64,000 nt of DNA from Phytobacter ursingii (GTDB taxonomy: Bacteria; Pseudomonadota; Gammaproteobacteria; Enterobacterales; Enterobacteriaceae). Each line of letters begins with the position of its first letter. The stretch's first letter is position 1. The stretch covers positions 62,001-126,000 of the forward strand of contig CABDWT010000017.1 in NCBI GenBank assembly GCA_901456055.1. The letters run 5' to 3'. The translations under genes and the position numbers were made by a program. Below the pieces are notes generated by a model that had not been told where the DNA came from, ran no database searches, and saw only the letters and a program-made list of their open reading frames with translations. This document shows positions 45,906 to 54,970 of this stretch, piece after piece.

Positions 45906-46033
45906 TGCAACAGCCATTATGGAAACGCCTGATGTGGCTGGTCATTCTGTGGGGCGGCAGCGTGCTGGCTCTCGCGCTGGTCGGCCTGTTTTTTCGCGTA
46001 CTGATGACCGCTGCGGGGTTCAAATCGCACTAG
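45905..46033 (+). CDS. DUF2474-type small membrane subunit of the oxidase
   Basis: The 42-residue protein MQQPLWKRLMWLVILWGGSVL... has a single transmembrane helix and the WGGS pattern of DUF2474 proteins, which follow cioAB-type genes in many bacteria. By analogy with CydX it probably stabilises the oxidase. The one-base overlap with cioB fixes the start. Confidence 0.85.
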   Translation: MQQPLWKRLMWLVILWGGSVLALALVGLFFRVLMTAAGFKSH

Positions 46034-46077
46034 CTTCATGGCAATAGAATGAAGCGAGTGTGCTAAGTCGGGAGTAA

Positions 46078-46109
46078 AGATGCCCTGATGTCTGAACATC
46101 AGGGCATCT
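46078..46109. terminator. bidirectional hairpin between the oxidase operon and the FIST receptor
   Basis: A perfect 13-bp stem (AGATGCCCTGATG/CATCAGGGCATCT) with a 6-base loop lies between the convergent ends, with TAAAG before and TGTTT after it. Confidence 0.8.
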
Positions 46110-46111
46110 GT

Positions 46112-48079
46112 TTAGTGCTGGCCCTGGCGGGTGGAGAGTTTTTGCAACACCGTCAGTTGCGTCACCGCTTCCTGCATAGCATCCATGCCGGAGGTCAGCG
46201 CGTGCAGGCTACTAAGATGCTTAACAATATTGTCCCGTTCGTTATTGGTTTTACTGCTCATCGCCGCAATGGTATCGGCCGCGGAAATGGAGTGCTGAGC
46301 CATATTGCTGGCGGTCTCCACGGTATTGTTAGCAACGGTACGAATGCGTGAAATCGTGTTTACCGCCTGGTTAATATTGGCTGCGGTAGCATCTGCCTGC
46401 TCTTTGGACGAGTGCGCCAGCCGCCGTACTTCACTTGCCACGACCGCAAAGCCACGCCCTGCTTCACCGGCTCGCGCAGCTTCCACCGCCGCATTCAGCG
46501 CCAGGATGTTTGTCTGAAATGCAATATTACTGATGCCACTGGTTATCTCATTAATACCCGCTGAGATTTTCTCCAGGTCATCCAGCCCTTCCACCAGCCG
46601 GTTTTGCGCCTGTTGACTCTGCAGGGCAATATCGCTGATAGAACGGATACTGTTTTCGGCCATACCCAGGGTGTCATTTTGTGTCTGCGTCGCGGCTTCC
46701 AGCATCGGTAAGGCCGTCATCAGGGGGCCTAATTTTTGTTGATATGCCACAACACGATTAATTACGCCACTTTGAAAATCATTCAGTGCCTCCCAACGAC
46801 GCAGCGCTCGCTGGGCGTAATGCCCGGCATACCTTGCATATTCCACCGGGAAATGCGCCATTGCTTTGACGTCCTGATTGAAAAAGACCAGCGCGGAGAG
46901 CGTCTGATTAATGGGAACGCCAAGAATCTCCCCAAAGCTGGAAAAGCCGGCAGCGGGTAAGCCTTTAAAGAAATGCGCATTGTGTAAATGCGATTCACTC
47001 CCCAGGCGCCGCAAAATACAGTCATTCATCAGAATGGCTGCCGGTTTACCCCGCCCGGTAATAAAGTTTTTCCAGTCATGCAATGTCGCTTGCTTAAAGT
47101 CAGTCTCTTCCAGTAAATGCAAACGATCGCCAAATTCCAGATCACAGAAAAAATGAACACCGTCGGTATCAATTTTGGCGACAGAGCGAATAAAATATTC
47201 GTCGCCGACTTTCACGCCAAACGTTAGCCCTTTGAGTTTTTCTGCCACATGCTGCTCATCACACTTCAGGAGATCGGCCAGTACAGCGGTAAAAGGCTTC
47301 TGCTCCCCCTGCTCGTTAAACACTGAGCTCACCGTCCGGGCAACGGGATCCGCCTGAGCAATCAGCCAGCTTTTATTCCGTGGCTTAAAGTTTTGGCTTT
47401 TGAACGGCGCAAAGGATTTTCCCGGTGCCATTTTGCAAAAGATAATCACCGCTTTGCCCTGCAGCACTTTGCCATTCACGCTTATCCAGGTGCCGTCAAA
47501 GGTGAGTTTGCCACCTGCCGAACCGCCGATCGCCAGGCACGGAAAACGCCCGCAATTATACCAGGCCTGCATCAGAAACCCTTCAGAAGCAGAAAGTCCA
47601 TCACAGTACACCATGGCAAACGTACGATCGGATGAGAGCGGCATACGCACCTGTAACCGCTCCAGTTCGTTCTGAATGGCAATAATGCGATCTGTGGCTG
47701 TTCGGGTATCTTTTACATGTAAATCAATGATATGTGTTTCATGTTCGGCAATAAGAGTCCTGGGCAGCATTAACCAACTGCCTTGTTGCCCCGCCGCATC
47801 ACAATAGGTCGTCTCGCGACAGCTGCTACTGAGCGCGCCACTGGAAGAAAGGGTAATAACCGTCAAGGCTGGAGAAGTAAAACGCTGCCACACCTGGCTC
47901 ACGCTTGAATAGTCAGCGCCAGGGGGAACGAATGTCATGAGGATACCACTGGCTTTGTTGCTTAAACCCGCGGCCGTTAATGACTGAGGCATATTCTGGC
48001 AATCATAGGTACCATTCGCAGGTTGTGAACGGCTGCGACCAAACGGTGCGGTTAAAAACCTTTTCGCCATAGATAACAT
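46112..48079 (-). CDS. soluble chemoreceptor with FIST sensor and MCP signalling domain
   Basis: The 655-residue protein has no transmembrane helix. Residues about 50-240 form a FIST N domain ([30 protein letters not shown]) and about 245-390 a FIST C domain ([24 protein letters not shown]). Residues about 460-640 form an MCP hairpin with tip [20 protein letters not shown]. It ends RQGQH, so there is no CheR-binding pentapeptide. FIST domains are thought to bind small molecules such as amino acids. AAGGTG precedes the ATG; a Met three codons later is an alternative. A sigma-28 promoter lies upstream, supporting a chemotaxis role. Confidence 0.9.
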   Translation of the reverse strand: MLSMAKRFLTAPFGRSRSQPANGTYDCQNMPQSLTAAGLSNKASGILMTFVPPGADYSSVSQVWQRFTSPALTVITLSSSGALSSSCRETTYCDAAGQQGSWLMLPRTLIAEHETHIIDLHVKDTRTATDRIIAIQNELERLQVRMPLSSDRTFAMVYCDGLSASEGFLMQAWYNCGRFPCLAIGGSAGGKLTFDGTWISVNGKVLQGKAVIIFCKMAPGKSFAPFKSQNFKPRNKSWLIAQADPVARTVSSVFNEQGEQKPFTAVLADLLKCDEQHVAEKLKGLTFGVKVGDEYFIRSVAKIDTDGVHFFCDLEFGDRLHLLEETDFKQATLHDWKNFITGRGKPAAILMNDCILRRLGSESHLHNAHFFKGLPAAGFSSFGEILGVPINQTLSALVFFNQDVKAMAHFPVEYARYAGHYAQRALRRWEALNDFQSGVINRVVAYQQKLGPLMTALPMLEAATQTQNDTLGMAENSIRSISDIALQSQQAQNRLVEGLDDLEKISAGINEITSGISNIAFQTNILALNAAVEAARAGEAGRGFAVVASEVRRLAHSSKEQADATAANINQAVNTISRIRTVANNTVETASNMAQHSISAADTIAAMSSKTNNERDNIVKHLSSLHALTSGMDAMQEAVTQLTVLQKLSTRQGQH

Positions 48080-48535
48080 ATTTCACCTTTTTGCATTATT
48101 AGAACATTTATAGGATGGAGCGTCTGGTGAATTTATGGAACTTAGCAGGCTATACATCAAGTCTATGCTTTTTACAGTGCCAGGAAATTCCACGAATATA
48201 TTTTGACCACACCGTAATTATCGTCAAATAAAATGAAATCTTTAGCGCACCCAGATAAATCCCCTGCATGTGAATTTACATTTAAAGTTTAAATATCAAT
48301 GAGTAATAAAATGAGACAGCCGTATCATAATTATCCGAGTGGAAATAATGTTAATAATGTGATGCAACGCATAAATTACGGCAAATAATAAAATTACTGT
48401 CTACCCGGTAACAAATTCGTTTATTTTTTACAGTTATTGTGGAAGGAATACTCTTAATTGAACCTGTCTTCATACTCTCTCCATGATTTGTTGTTGAAAT
48501 TCGCGTCACTCAGATAAATGAGAACAGGAGTAAGT
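48080..48535. other. intergenic region with FIST-receptor promoter
   Basis: This AT-rich gap of 456 bp holds the sigma-28 promoter described separately. It also has an open frame of 29 codons from 48299 without a ribosome site, which I do not accept as a gene. Confidence 0.5.
48218..48244 (-). promoter_or_regulatory. sigma-28 (FliA) promoter of the FIST chemoreceptor
   Basis: On the minus strand TAAAGATT, 11 bases, GACGATAA: seven of eight matches at -10 (GCCGATAA) and six of eight at -35 (TAAAGTTT), with exact spacing. It implies a leader of about 130 bases. Confidence 0.75.
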
Positions 48536-48850
48536 ATGAAAAAGGTAGTGACACTGTCTGCCATTCTGGCCATGAGTTTATCGTCTCTTGTGTATGCTGC
48601 AGACAACACGCCTGTCCCGCCACCAAAATACCCGGCAACGCAGGACGGTCAGTCGCCGCGTCATGACGATAAAAACCCGCAACACCTGCGGGAACGTACG
48701 AATAAAGACGGTAAGACGTGGAAACATGACGGAAAGTCACCAAACCACGACAATAAAGAGTGGAAACAGGATAACAGATTGCGTAACCACGACGGCAAAC
48801 GGCCGCCCAGAGACGGTAAAAAACCGCCGCTGCCAGAGGATAAACCTTAA
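48536..48850 (+). CDS. exported basic repeat protein of unknown function
   Basis: The 104-residue protein has a signal peptide MKKVVTLSAILAMSLSSLVYA (cleavage after about 21). The mature part of about 83 residues is hydrophilic and built of repeated DGK/NHD units: KDGKTWKHDGKSPNHDNKEW, KQDNRLRNHDGK, PRDGKKPP. It is probably disordered and periplasmic. The ATG is chosen for AGGAG six bases upstream. I do not recognise the family. Asp/His/Lys repeats could bind metal or polyanions; this is only a possibility. Confidence 0.75.
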   Translation: MKKVVTLSAILAMSLSSLVYAADNTPVPPPKYPATQDGQSPRHDDKNPQHLRERTNKDGKTWKHDGKSPNHDNKEWKQDNRLRNHDGKRPPRDGKKPPLPEDKP

Positions 48851-48905
48851 GTTTTAAATGCGTTAGCGGCAGGGTATCTGCCGCTAATATGCGCGACCCG
48901 CTGCT

Positions 48906-50870
48906 TTACACGCCTTTGCGTTTAGGCAGCGTTTTCAACAGATCCTCAGGACTGACCGACGCCACAACGCTCCCTGCCAGCGGCATCTTCAGAATGTGAT
49001 TTTTGATTTTCCCGACCACGTGCATTTCGCATGGACGGCAATCAAATTTCAGCGTCAGTACCTCGTCGCCATGTACCAGTTGCATTGGGGTTGCCTTCCA
49101 GCTTTTGATATTTCCTTTGGCCTGTTTCGGACACAGATTAAAGGCAAAGCGCAGACAGTGTTTGGTGATCATCACCGGCACATCGCCCTTCTCTTCATGC
49201 ATTTCATATGCGCCATCAATTAGCTGTACGCCGAAAAGCTGGTAGAACTCACGCGCTTTATGGTTATAAACGTTCGCCAGGAAGGTCAGATGGGTATCAG
49301 GATAGACCGGTGCCGGGTCAGAAACGGCTTTACGGCTACCGCGCTGGTAATTCGCCAGGCGCGCCTCATCAAGCATTTCGACAGTTTCACGACGAAACGA
49401 ATTTAACATGCTGTTCGGTACAAACAACGCACCTGGCAAGTTGATATCGATATGACGGGCGTAATAGAGGGTTTGCCCCAGTTTTGCCACACCCTCTTTC
49501 AGGCTATTGATCGCTTTTTCCGCGTTATTCGCCTCATCAAATTGCCCGTCGAGAGTATGGGTCACGCTAACGCCATCTTCACTGGTCAGGGTCAGCACCA
49601 GTTGTTCCTGCCAGCCGCCGATTTCAATATCCACGGCGATGCGACGTTCACTGGAGGTTTTGGTTAGTGCCTGTTGCCAGTTGTGGTCGAGGTTACGGTT
49701 CAGCGGATGGTGCGGACGCACTTTATACATTTCCGCCGGCATTTCATTCGGCCAGACGCGGTAACGATTTTCTCCGGTCTTTTCTACTGTGTTGGCGCGA
49801 AAACCGACAACGTCACGCTTAATGAGCACGTTCAGACCATCGCCGTTTGCCAGCGGTTCGCTGGCGTCAACGTCCAGGTACTCTTTGGTCACTTTCAGCA
49901 CTTCGCCAACCGGCAGACCGATAAATTTCGGTGAATCAAACGCACCGATATCGCCTTTACGGGCATTCACAAAATAGTCGGTACTACCGCGATGGAAAGT
50001 TTTATCGGTGGACGGAATAAAGAAATGCTCCGTGCGCCCTGCTGATGCGCGCGCCAGGTCGCCGCGGTCTTCAATAATCGCATCCAGCATCTGACGATAA
50101 TGCGCGGTAATGTTTTTCACATAGCTCATGTCTTTGTAGCGCCCTTCAATCTTAAAGGAACACACACCGGCATCAATTAACGCACCAAGATTGGCACTCT
50201 GGTCGTTATCTTTCATCGACAGCAGATGTTTTTCGTAGGCAACGACGCGCCCCTGATCATCTTTCAGGGTATACGGCAGCCGGCAGGCCTGTGAACAGTC
50301 GCCACGGTTGGCGCTGCGCCCTGTCTGGGCGTGGGAAATATAACACTGACCGGAATAGGCCACGCAAAGCGCGCCATGAATAAAAAATTCTATAGTGGCG
50401 TCAGTACAGGCGTGAATATCGCGGATCTGCTGCAAGTTCAGCTCGCGCGCCAACACAATCTGGCTAAAACCGACATCAGAGAGGAACTTCGCCTTTTCTA
50501 CACTGCGGATATCACACTGCGTACTCGCATGCAGCTCAATCGGCGGGATATCGAGTTGCATGATGCCCATATCCTGCACAATCAGGGCATCAACCCCGGT
50601 TTCGTACAGATCGGTAATCAGGCGCTGAGCAGGTTCCAGCTCATCATCATGCAGAATGGTATTGAGCGTGATAAACACTTTCGCGCCATAGCGATGAGCA
50701 AACGGAACGAGGCTGGCAATATCCTGCAGACTGTTGCTGGCGTTATGGCGGGCACCGAACCCCGGGCCGCCGATATAAACCGCGTCCGCACCGTGCAAAA
50801 TGGCTTCGCGAGCGATCGCGGTGTCACGGGCAGGGCTTAAGAGTTCAAGATGATGGGGTTGCAGGCGCAT
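48906..50870 (-). CDS. rlhA: 23S rRNA hydroxylation protein RlhA (peptidase U32 family)
   Basis: The 654-residue protein is nearly identical to E. coli RlhA (YdcP), needed for 5-hydroxycytidine at position 2501 of 23S rRNA. The U32 signature is present (EFFIHGALCVAYSGQCYIS), with Cys-rich GDCSQACRLPY and a late CPKQAKGN...CRPCEMH cluster, probable iron-sulfur or metal ligands. The start MRLQPHHLELLSPARD gives family length; two ATG codons 18 and 27 bases upstream are possible and none has a good ribosome site. Confidence 0.93.
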   Translation of the reverse strand: MRLQPHHLELLSPARDTAIAREAILHGADAVYIGGPGFGARHNASNSLQDIASLVPFAHRYGAKVFITLNTILHDDELEPAQRLITDLYETGVDALIVQDMGIMQLDIPPIELHASTQCDIRSVEKAKFLSDVGFSQIVLARELNLQQIRDIHACTDATIEFFIHGALCVAYSGQCYISHAQTGRSANRGDCSQACRLPYTLKDDQGRVVAYEKHLLSMKDNDQSANLGALIDAGVCSFKIEGRYKDMSYVKNITAHYRQMLDAIIEDRGDLARASAGRTEHFFIPSTDKTFHRGSTDYFVNARKGDIGAFDSPKFIGLPVGEVLKVTKEYLDVDASEPLANGDGLNVLIKRDVVGFRANTVEKTGENRYRVWPNEMPAEMYKVRPHHPLNRNLDHNWQQALTKTSSERRIAVDIEIGGWQEQLVLTLTSEDGVSVTHTLDGQFDEANNAEKAINSLKEGVAKLGQTLYYARHIDINLPGALFVPNSMLNSFRRETVEMLDEARLANYQRGSRKAVSDPAPVYPDTHLTFLANVYNHKAREFYQLFGVQLIDGAYEMHEEKGDVPVMITKHCLRFAFNLCPKQAKGNIKSWKATPMQLVHGDEVLTLKFDCRPCEMHVVGKIKNHILKMPLAGSVVASVSPEDLLKTLPKRKGV

Positions 50871-51026
50871 ACAATCGTCGTTATCCATTATGTGCAAAAT
50901 GGCGGCTATTGTAGTCAGTTCGCGGGCGTTTCACCACCTGCGCCAGAGGGCATTTTCCATGTGGCGGCAAAGCATTGAAGAAATTGCTATTTTCCAGTCG
51001 CAACGCCGCAGGTTAAGGTAATCAAT

Positions 51027-51153
51027 ATTACGCGAAAGCTTTCAAATGGCGTCGCGGCGGCAACAAGGGGCATCCCCTGGCGCTTACTGCAGTAAGTGAC
51101 GGCGGTGGCCAGAGGCAGCCAATCAAGAGGCCGTTTGAAAGATGAAGCGTAAT
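51027..51153. repeat. ERIC (IRU) element, 127 bp
   Basis: The termini ATTACGC-N5-CTTTCAAA and TTTGAAAG-N5-GCGTAAT form an exact inverted repeat. The span is 127 bp, the standard ERIC length. The core GCATCCCCTGGCGCTTACTG and AGTAAGTGACGGCGGTG, then GGCAGCCAA, aligns with the ERIC core (ATCCCCAGGAGCTTAC...AAGTAAGTGACTGGGGTG...GCAGCCAA). It lies between ydcN and rlhA. Confidence 0.87.
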
Positions 51154-51186
51154 CGGACATTTCCTCGTCACGTTGTACGTTGTTGT

Positions 51187-51759
51187 TTACTCGTCGTCGT
51201 TCTTTGCCGCAAGCTTGCTTGCGGTTTTTTCTTTTGGGTAGTGAATAAGCGAGTGGAAATGCGCGCTCTGCCCTGAGCTATTACGATAGGCGTGAGGGCG
51301 GTCACCAGCGAAACGAATGCCGCTACCTGCCGTCAGGGTTCGCCACTGCCCCTCAATACACATATCCAGCATCCCGCCAATCACTACGACGTGCTCAATG
51401 ACCCCCTGCTCATGCGGCGTTGATTCGCTAAGGGCACCTGGCGCCAGAATTATCGAGAAGAGATCAAAATGCAATGCTTCATCCCAGGGAAACAGTGGGG
51501 TAACCACCATCGCCTGCTGCTGTGGATCGAATGAAGGGGGCGTTTCGCTTTCCGGGGGCGCAATAAAGGACGAAAACGGGACATTGAGGCCCGTGGCGAT
51601 TTTCCACAGTGTTGCCACCGTGGGGCTGGACTCATTGCGTTCAATTTGCCCGAGCATCGCTTTTGACACGCCCGTTTCGTCAGCCAGCCGGGAAAGGCTC
51701 CAGCCGCGCGCCTGGCGGAGATTCTTTAAGGTGCTCGCCAGATAATGAGTTAGATCCAT
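51187..51759 (-). CDS. ydcN: XRE-cupin regulator YdcN
   Basis: The 190-residue protein has an N-terminal helix-turn-helix (WSLSRLADETGVSKAMLGQIERNESSP in pieces, about 18-45) and a C-terminal cupin (about 105-180). It matches E. coli YdcN (178 residues), with a slightly longer Lys/Asp-rich tail. The start MDLTHYLAS has CAGGAG six bases before; the longer frame would cross the operator. It is divergent from ydcO and its operators are probably the paired palindromes between them. Confidence 0.9.
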   Translation of the reverse strand: MDLTHYLASTLKNLRQARGWSLSRLADETGVSKAMLGQIERNESSPTVATLWKIATGLNVPFSSFIAPPESETPPSFDPQQQAMVVTPLFPWDEALHFDLFSIILAPGALSESTPHEQGVIEHVVVIGGMLDMCIEGQWRTLTAGSGIRFAGDRPHAYRNSSGQSAHFHSLIHYPKEKTASKLAAKNDDE

Positions 51760-51794
51760 ATTTTCTCCTGTCAGTCTCGCTACGCATGCTTGTA

Positions 51795-51835
51795 CGTTAT
51801 AACGCACGATGATACATTGTCTGGACGTTATAACG
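51795..51835. promoter_or_regulatory. paired YdcN-type operators
   Basis: ACGTTATAACGCAC occurs twice as a direct repeat; its palindromic core CGTTATAACG lies at 51795-51804 and 51826-51835. The two are 31 bp apart, close to three helical turns, so both face the same side of the DNA. They sit before both ydcN and ydcO. Confidence 0.7.
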
Positions 51836-51850
51836 CACAAAGGGTCGTTC

Positions 51851-53017
51851 ATGCGCGCACACGTGTTTCCTTTTACCACCCTTCTGGCGGGCTTTGTGGC
51901 GGTACTGGTCGGCTATGCCAGTTCTGCTGCCATTATCTGGCAGGCCGCTGTCGCAGCGGGGGCCAGCGCCACACAAATTGCCGGCTGGATGACGGCGCTC
52001 GGTTTAGGCATGGGCGTCAGCACTATCGCCCTTTCGCTGTGGTACCGCATGCCGGTGCTGACCGCATGGTCTACGCCCGGAGCCGCATTGCTGGCGACCA
52101 GTTTACAAGGATTAACGCTCGCTGAGACCATAGGCGTGTTCATTTTTGCTAATGCGCTGATTGTGCTTTGCGGCGTCACCGGGTTGTTCGCCCGGCTGAT
52201 GAAAATTATTCCGCATACCCTGGCGGCAGCCATGCTCGCCGGAATCCTGCTGCGTTTTGGGTTGCAGGCATTTCGCAACGTTGAGGGCCATTTTGTGCTG
52301 TGCGGCAGTATGCTACTGGCCTGGCTGGTCTGTAAAGCCCTCGCCCCACGCTATGCCATTGTCGTGACGCTGATAGCTGGCGCGCTGGTCGCCTGGCTTA
52401 ACGGCGACGTTGTCATGGCCAAAATGGACTCTGCTTTTGTGATGCCGGAATTTATCCCTCCGGTCTTCAACTGGAGATCGCTCATCAGTATCGGCATTCC
52501 CTTTTTTCTCGCGACGATGGCGTCACAAAATGCGCCGGGCTTCGCCACGATGCAGGCTGCGGGCTACCGGGCGTCGGTGTCGCCGCTGATTATTATTACC
52601 GGAGGACTGGCGCTGCTTCTCTCGCCGTTTGGGGTTTTCTCAATTTGCATCGCCGCCATTACAGCGGCAATTTGTCAAAGCCCGGACGCGCACCCCGACC
52701 CCGCACAACGCTGGAAGGCCGCGGTCGCTGCGGGTCTCTTTTATTTGTTAGCGGGCGTATTTGGCGGCTCCATCACCGCATTGCTGGCGACCTTACCGCT
52801 GAGCTGGATCCAGACGCTGGCAGGCCTTGCTTTACTCGGCACGATCGGCGGCAGTCTTTTCCAGGCTCTGTCACAAGAAAAAGAGCGTGACGCCGCGATC
52901 GTGACGTTCCTGGTCACTGCCAGCGGCGTAACGCTGCTTGGCGTGGGGTCAGCCTTCTGGGGGCTGGTTGCCGGTGGTATCTGTTATGCTGCGCTGTCAC
53001 GGGTTCGCCGCGCGTAA
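51851..53017 (+). CDS. ydcO: BenE-family transporter YdcO
   Basis: The 388-residue, about 12-helix inner membrane protein of the benzoate:H+ symporter (BenE) family is close to E. coli YdcO (391 residues). It starts MRAHVFPFTTLLAGFVAVLVGYASSAAI, a family hallmark. The substrate in enterobacteria is not proven; no benzoate genes are near. Its last 21 bp overlap the convergent AraC-family gene. Confidence 0.9.
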   Translation: MRAHVFPFTTLLAGFVAVLVGYASSAAIIWQAAVAAGASATQIAGWMTALGLGMGVSTIALSLWYRMPVLTAWSTPGAALLATSLQGLTLAETIGVFIFANALIVLCGVTGLFARLMKIIPHTLAAAMLAGILLRFGLQAFRNVEGHFVLCGSMLLAWLVCKALAPRYAIVVTLIAGALVAWLNGDVVMAKMDSAFVMPEFIPPVFNWRSLISIGIPFFLATMASQNAPGFATMQAAGYRASVSPLIIITGGLALLLSPFGVFSICIAAITAAICQSPDAHPDPAQRWKAAVAAGLFYLLAGVFGGSITALLATLPLSWIQTLAGLALLGTIGGSLFQALSQEKERDAAIVTFLVTASGVTLLGVGSAFWGLVAGGICYAALSRVRRA

Positions 53018-53866
53018 TTGCGACGGCGTCATGCCAAAAACAGCCCGGAAACGATTACTGAAATGGCTGGCAGAACTGAAACCGCAGGTCATGGCGATTG
53101 TCGTCAGCGGGAGTTCGGTGTTTAACAATTGCGCTTTCGCCTGCGCCATCCGTCGATGCATCACATACTGATGCGGCGCAACACCCATCGACTGGCGGAA
53201 CATTCGCGCAAAATGGTACTCACTTAACGCCGCCTGCGCTGCCAGATCGCTCAGCAACAGCGGTTGGGACAGATTCGCCTCTATCCAGTCCAGCACCTGG
53301 CGCAAGACCACTGGCGCAAGACCGCCTTTTACCGTGGGCAAGCGCCACTGCACGTTACTGTAATGCTGAATAAGATGGGTGAGGAGCAGCGTTGACGCGG
53401 TGCTCAGCGTGAGCTGATTCGCCTGCTGGTGCCAGTCGCTGCTAAGAAGGAACTGGCGATAGAGAGTGGTAATACGCTCATCCTGGGCGAAGGTTTTCTC
53501 ATCAAGGGTAAACGACGCCGGGCTGCGATCCCAAATCTTCTCCCCAATATCCCGCAGGTGTTCGTCAGTGCAATAGAGGTGCACGAACGACAAATCATCA
53601 CGGATATCCCAACTGGACTCACTCTCTTTCGGCATCAGGCAAAACCGATCCGGTCCACCGCCATTTTTCCAGCCCTGCGAGGTCTTATGGTAGCTCTCGT
53701 AGCCATCGGCAATGTACAGACTCAGGGTGTGATGATCGCAATACTGGGTGATGTTATCGCGCTTGTTAGACCATGCCGCCAGTTGAATACCAGAATGCAG
53801 CGCAACCGAGTCATGCAAAACAGCATTGTGATGTTGAAGATTTTCGAAGGCTTTATAAACAGTCAT
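52997..53866 (-). CDS. AraC-family transcriptional regulator
   Basis: The 289-residue protein has an N-terminal effector domain (about 1-180) and a C-terminal double helix-turn-helix (LSDLAAQAALSEYHFARMFRQ about 210-230, and IAMTCGFSSASHFSNRFRAVFGMTPSQLR to the end). The ATG giving MTVYKAF is used; a GTG 24 bases upstream is possible. No strong ribosome site is seen for either. It is divergent from a DMT transporter gene 171 bp away, a usual layout for a regulator and its exporter target. Confidence 0.87.
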   Translation of the reverse strand: MTVYKAFENLQHHNAVLHDSVALHSGIQLAAWSNKRDNITQYCDHHTLSLYIADGYESYHKTSQGWKNGGGPDRFCLMPKESESSWDIRDDLSFVHLYCTDEHLRDIGEKIWDRSPASFTLDEKTFAQDERITTLYRQFLLSSDWHQQANQLTLSTASTLLLTHLIQHYSNVQWRLPTVKGGLAPVVLRQVLDWIEANLSQPLLLSDLAAQAALSEYHFARMFRQSMGVAPHQYVMHRRMAQAKAQLLNTELPLTTIAMTCGFSSASHFSNRFRAVFGMTPSQLRAANP

Positions 53867-54037
53867 GGACGCAATTAACAAAAATTTCACCAGAATCTCA
53901 GTCTATGAATTGCGTCTGCCTGATACCAGTGTTTCGCTAAAAAAACGCAAGAATTTGCAAGTGGCCGGTGGATTTATGCAAGCCGGAGAGAGATTTTTTG
54001 GCAAGACTGGAAACCTGTTGGCATAACGGGGATTGTG

Positions 54038-54934
54038 ATGAACATTTTTTTATATTGTCTGGTAGTGGTGATATGGGGCACGACATGGATTGCTATTTTT
54101 TTGCAACAGGGTCCGGTTGCGGCGCCGGTCTCCATATTCTGGCGCTTTGCGCTCGCTTCACTCACCATAATGGTGGTGTTAATTGCCCTGCGGCGACTGC
54201 GTAAACTTGTCCTGCGGGATCATCTTTTTTGCATCCTGCAAGGATGCTGTGTATTTGGCTTCAACTTTCTCTGTTTTTATACTGCCGCCGCGTGGATTAA
54301 TACCGGCCTGGAATCGGTCATTTTCTCAATGGCCGTGTTATTTAATGCGGTTAATAGTTTTCTGTTCTTTGGTCAAAAGCCCCCTTCGCGCTTCTATCCT
54401 GCGGCGATTCTGGGGTTGACGGGAATTGTAACGCTATTCTGGGATGATTTACTGGCCAGCGGTCTGAACAGCACCCTGTTATTGGGCATTTGTCTTTCGA
54501 TGCTGGGCACATTTGGTTTTTCCCTTGGCAATATGATCAGCATGCGCCATCAGCGCAACGGTCTGGAGACCATGACCACCAATGCCTGGGCGATGCTGTA
54601 CGGAACGATAATCATGGGCGCAATTGCGCTGTTCCGTGGTGACGATTTCACTCCAGAATGGACTTTCAGCTATCTGGGCGCGCTGGTTTATCTCGCCCTC
54701 TTTGGCTCGGTCATTGCCTTTGGCGCCTATTTCACTCTGATTGGCCGTATCGGCGCCAGTAATGCTGCCTACAGCACCCTGCTATTTCCCCTTGTGGCGC
54801 TAAGTATTTCAACGGTCTATGAAGGCTATGTCTGGCATATGAACGGAATTGCAGGTCTGCTGCTAATTTTGACGGGAAATTTAGTGATGTTTTCACGACC
54901 TGGGACATTGTCGTTTAAGCGGAAATTAGCCTGA
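54038..54934 (+). CDS. EamA/DMT-family transporter
   Basis: The 298-residue, ten-helix protein has two EamA repeats: MNIFLYCLVVVIWGTTWIAI opens the first, and the second begins near the middle with LLLGICLSMLGTFGFSLGNM. The family exports amino acids and other metabolites. The substrate is unknown. It is divergent from the AraC-family regulator, which probably controls it. The ATG at 54038 is preferred over an adjacent GTG. Confidence 0.87.
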   Translation: MNIFLYCLVVVIWGTTWIAIFLQQGPVAAPVSIFWRFALASLTIMVVLIALRRLRKLVLRDHLFCILQGCCVFGFNFLCFYTAAAWINTGLESVIFSMAVLFNAVNSFLFFGQKPPSRFYPAAILGLTGIVTLFWDDLLASGLNSTLLLGICLSMLGTFGFSLGNMISMRHQRNGLETMTTNAWAMLYGTIIMGAIALFRGDDFTPEWTFSYLGALVYLALFGSVIAFGAYFTLIGRIGASNAAYSTLLFPLVALSISTVYEGYVWHMNGIAGLLLILTGNLVMFSRPGTLSFKRKLA

Positions 54935-54940
54935 GAAGAA

Positions 54941-54962
54941 GCGCCATCTTTTAAGATGGCGC
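54941..54962. terminator. bidirectional terminator
   Basis: A 10-bp perfect stem (GCGCCATCTT/AAGATGGCGC) with a two-base loop lies between the stops of the DMT gene and the convergent lipoprotein gene. Confidence 0.75.
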
Positions 54963-54970
54963 TGGCGTCT

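Noticed and set aside
19381-46520. Similar DNA blocks at about 19400-19500 and 46400-46520
   Set aside because: These are the conserved MCP signalling tips of two chemoreceptor genes, not a mobile repeat.
48299-48388. 29-codon Asn-rich ORF starting MSNKMRQPYHNYP
   Set aside because: No ribosome site precedes it, and the AT-rich intergenic setting makes chance likely.
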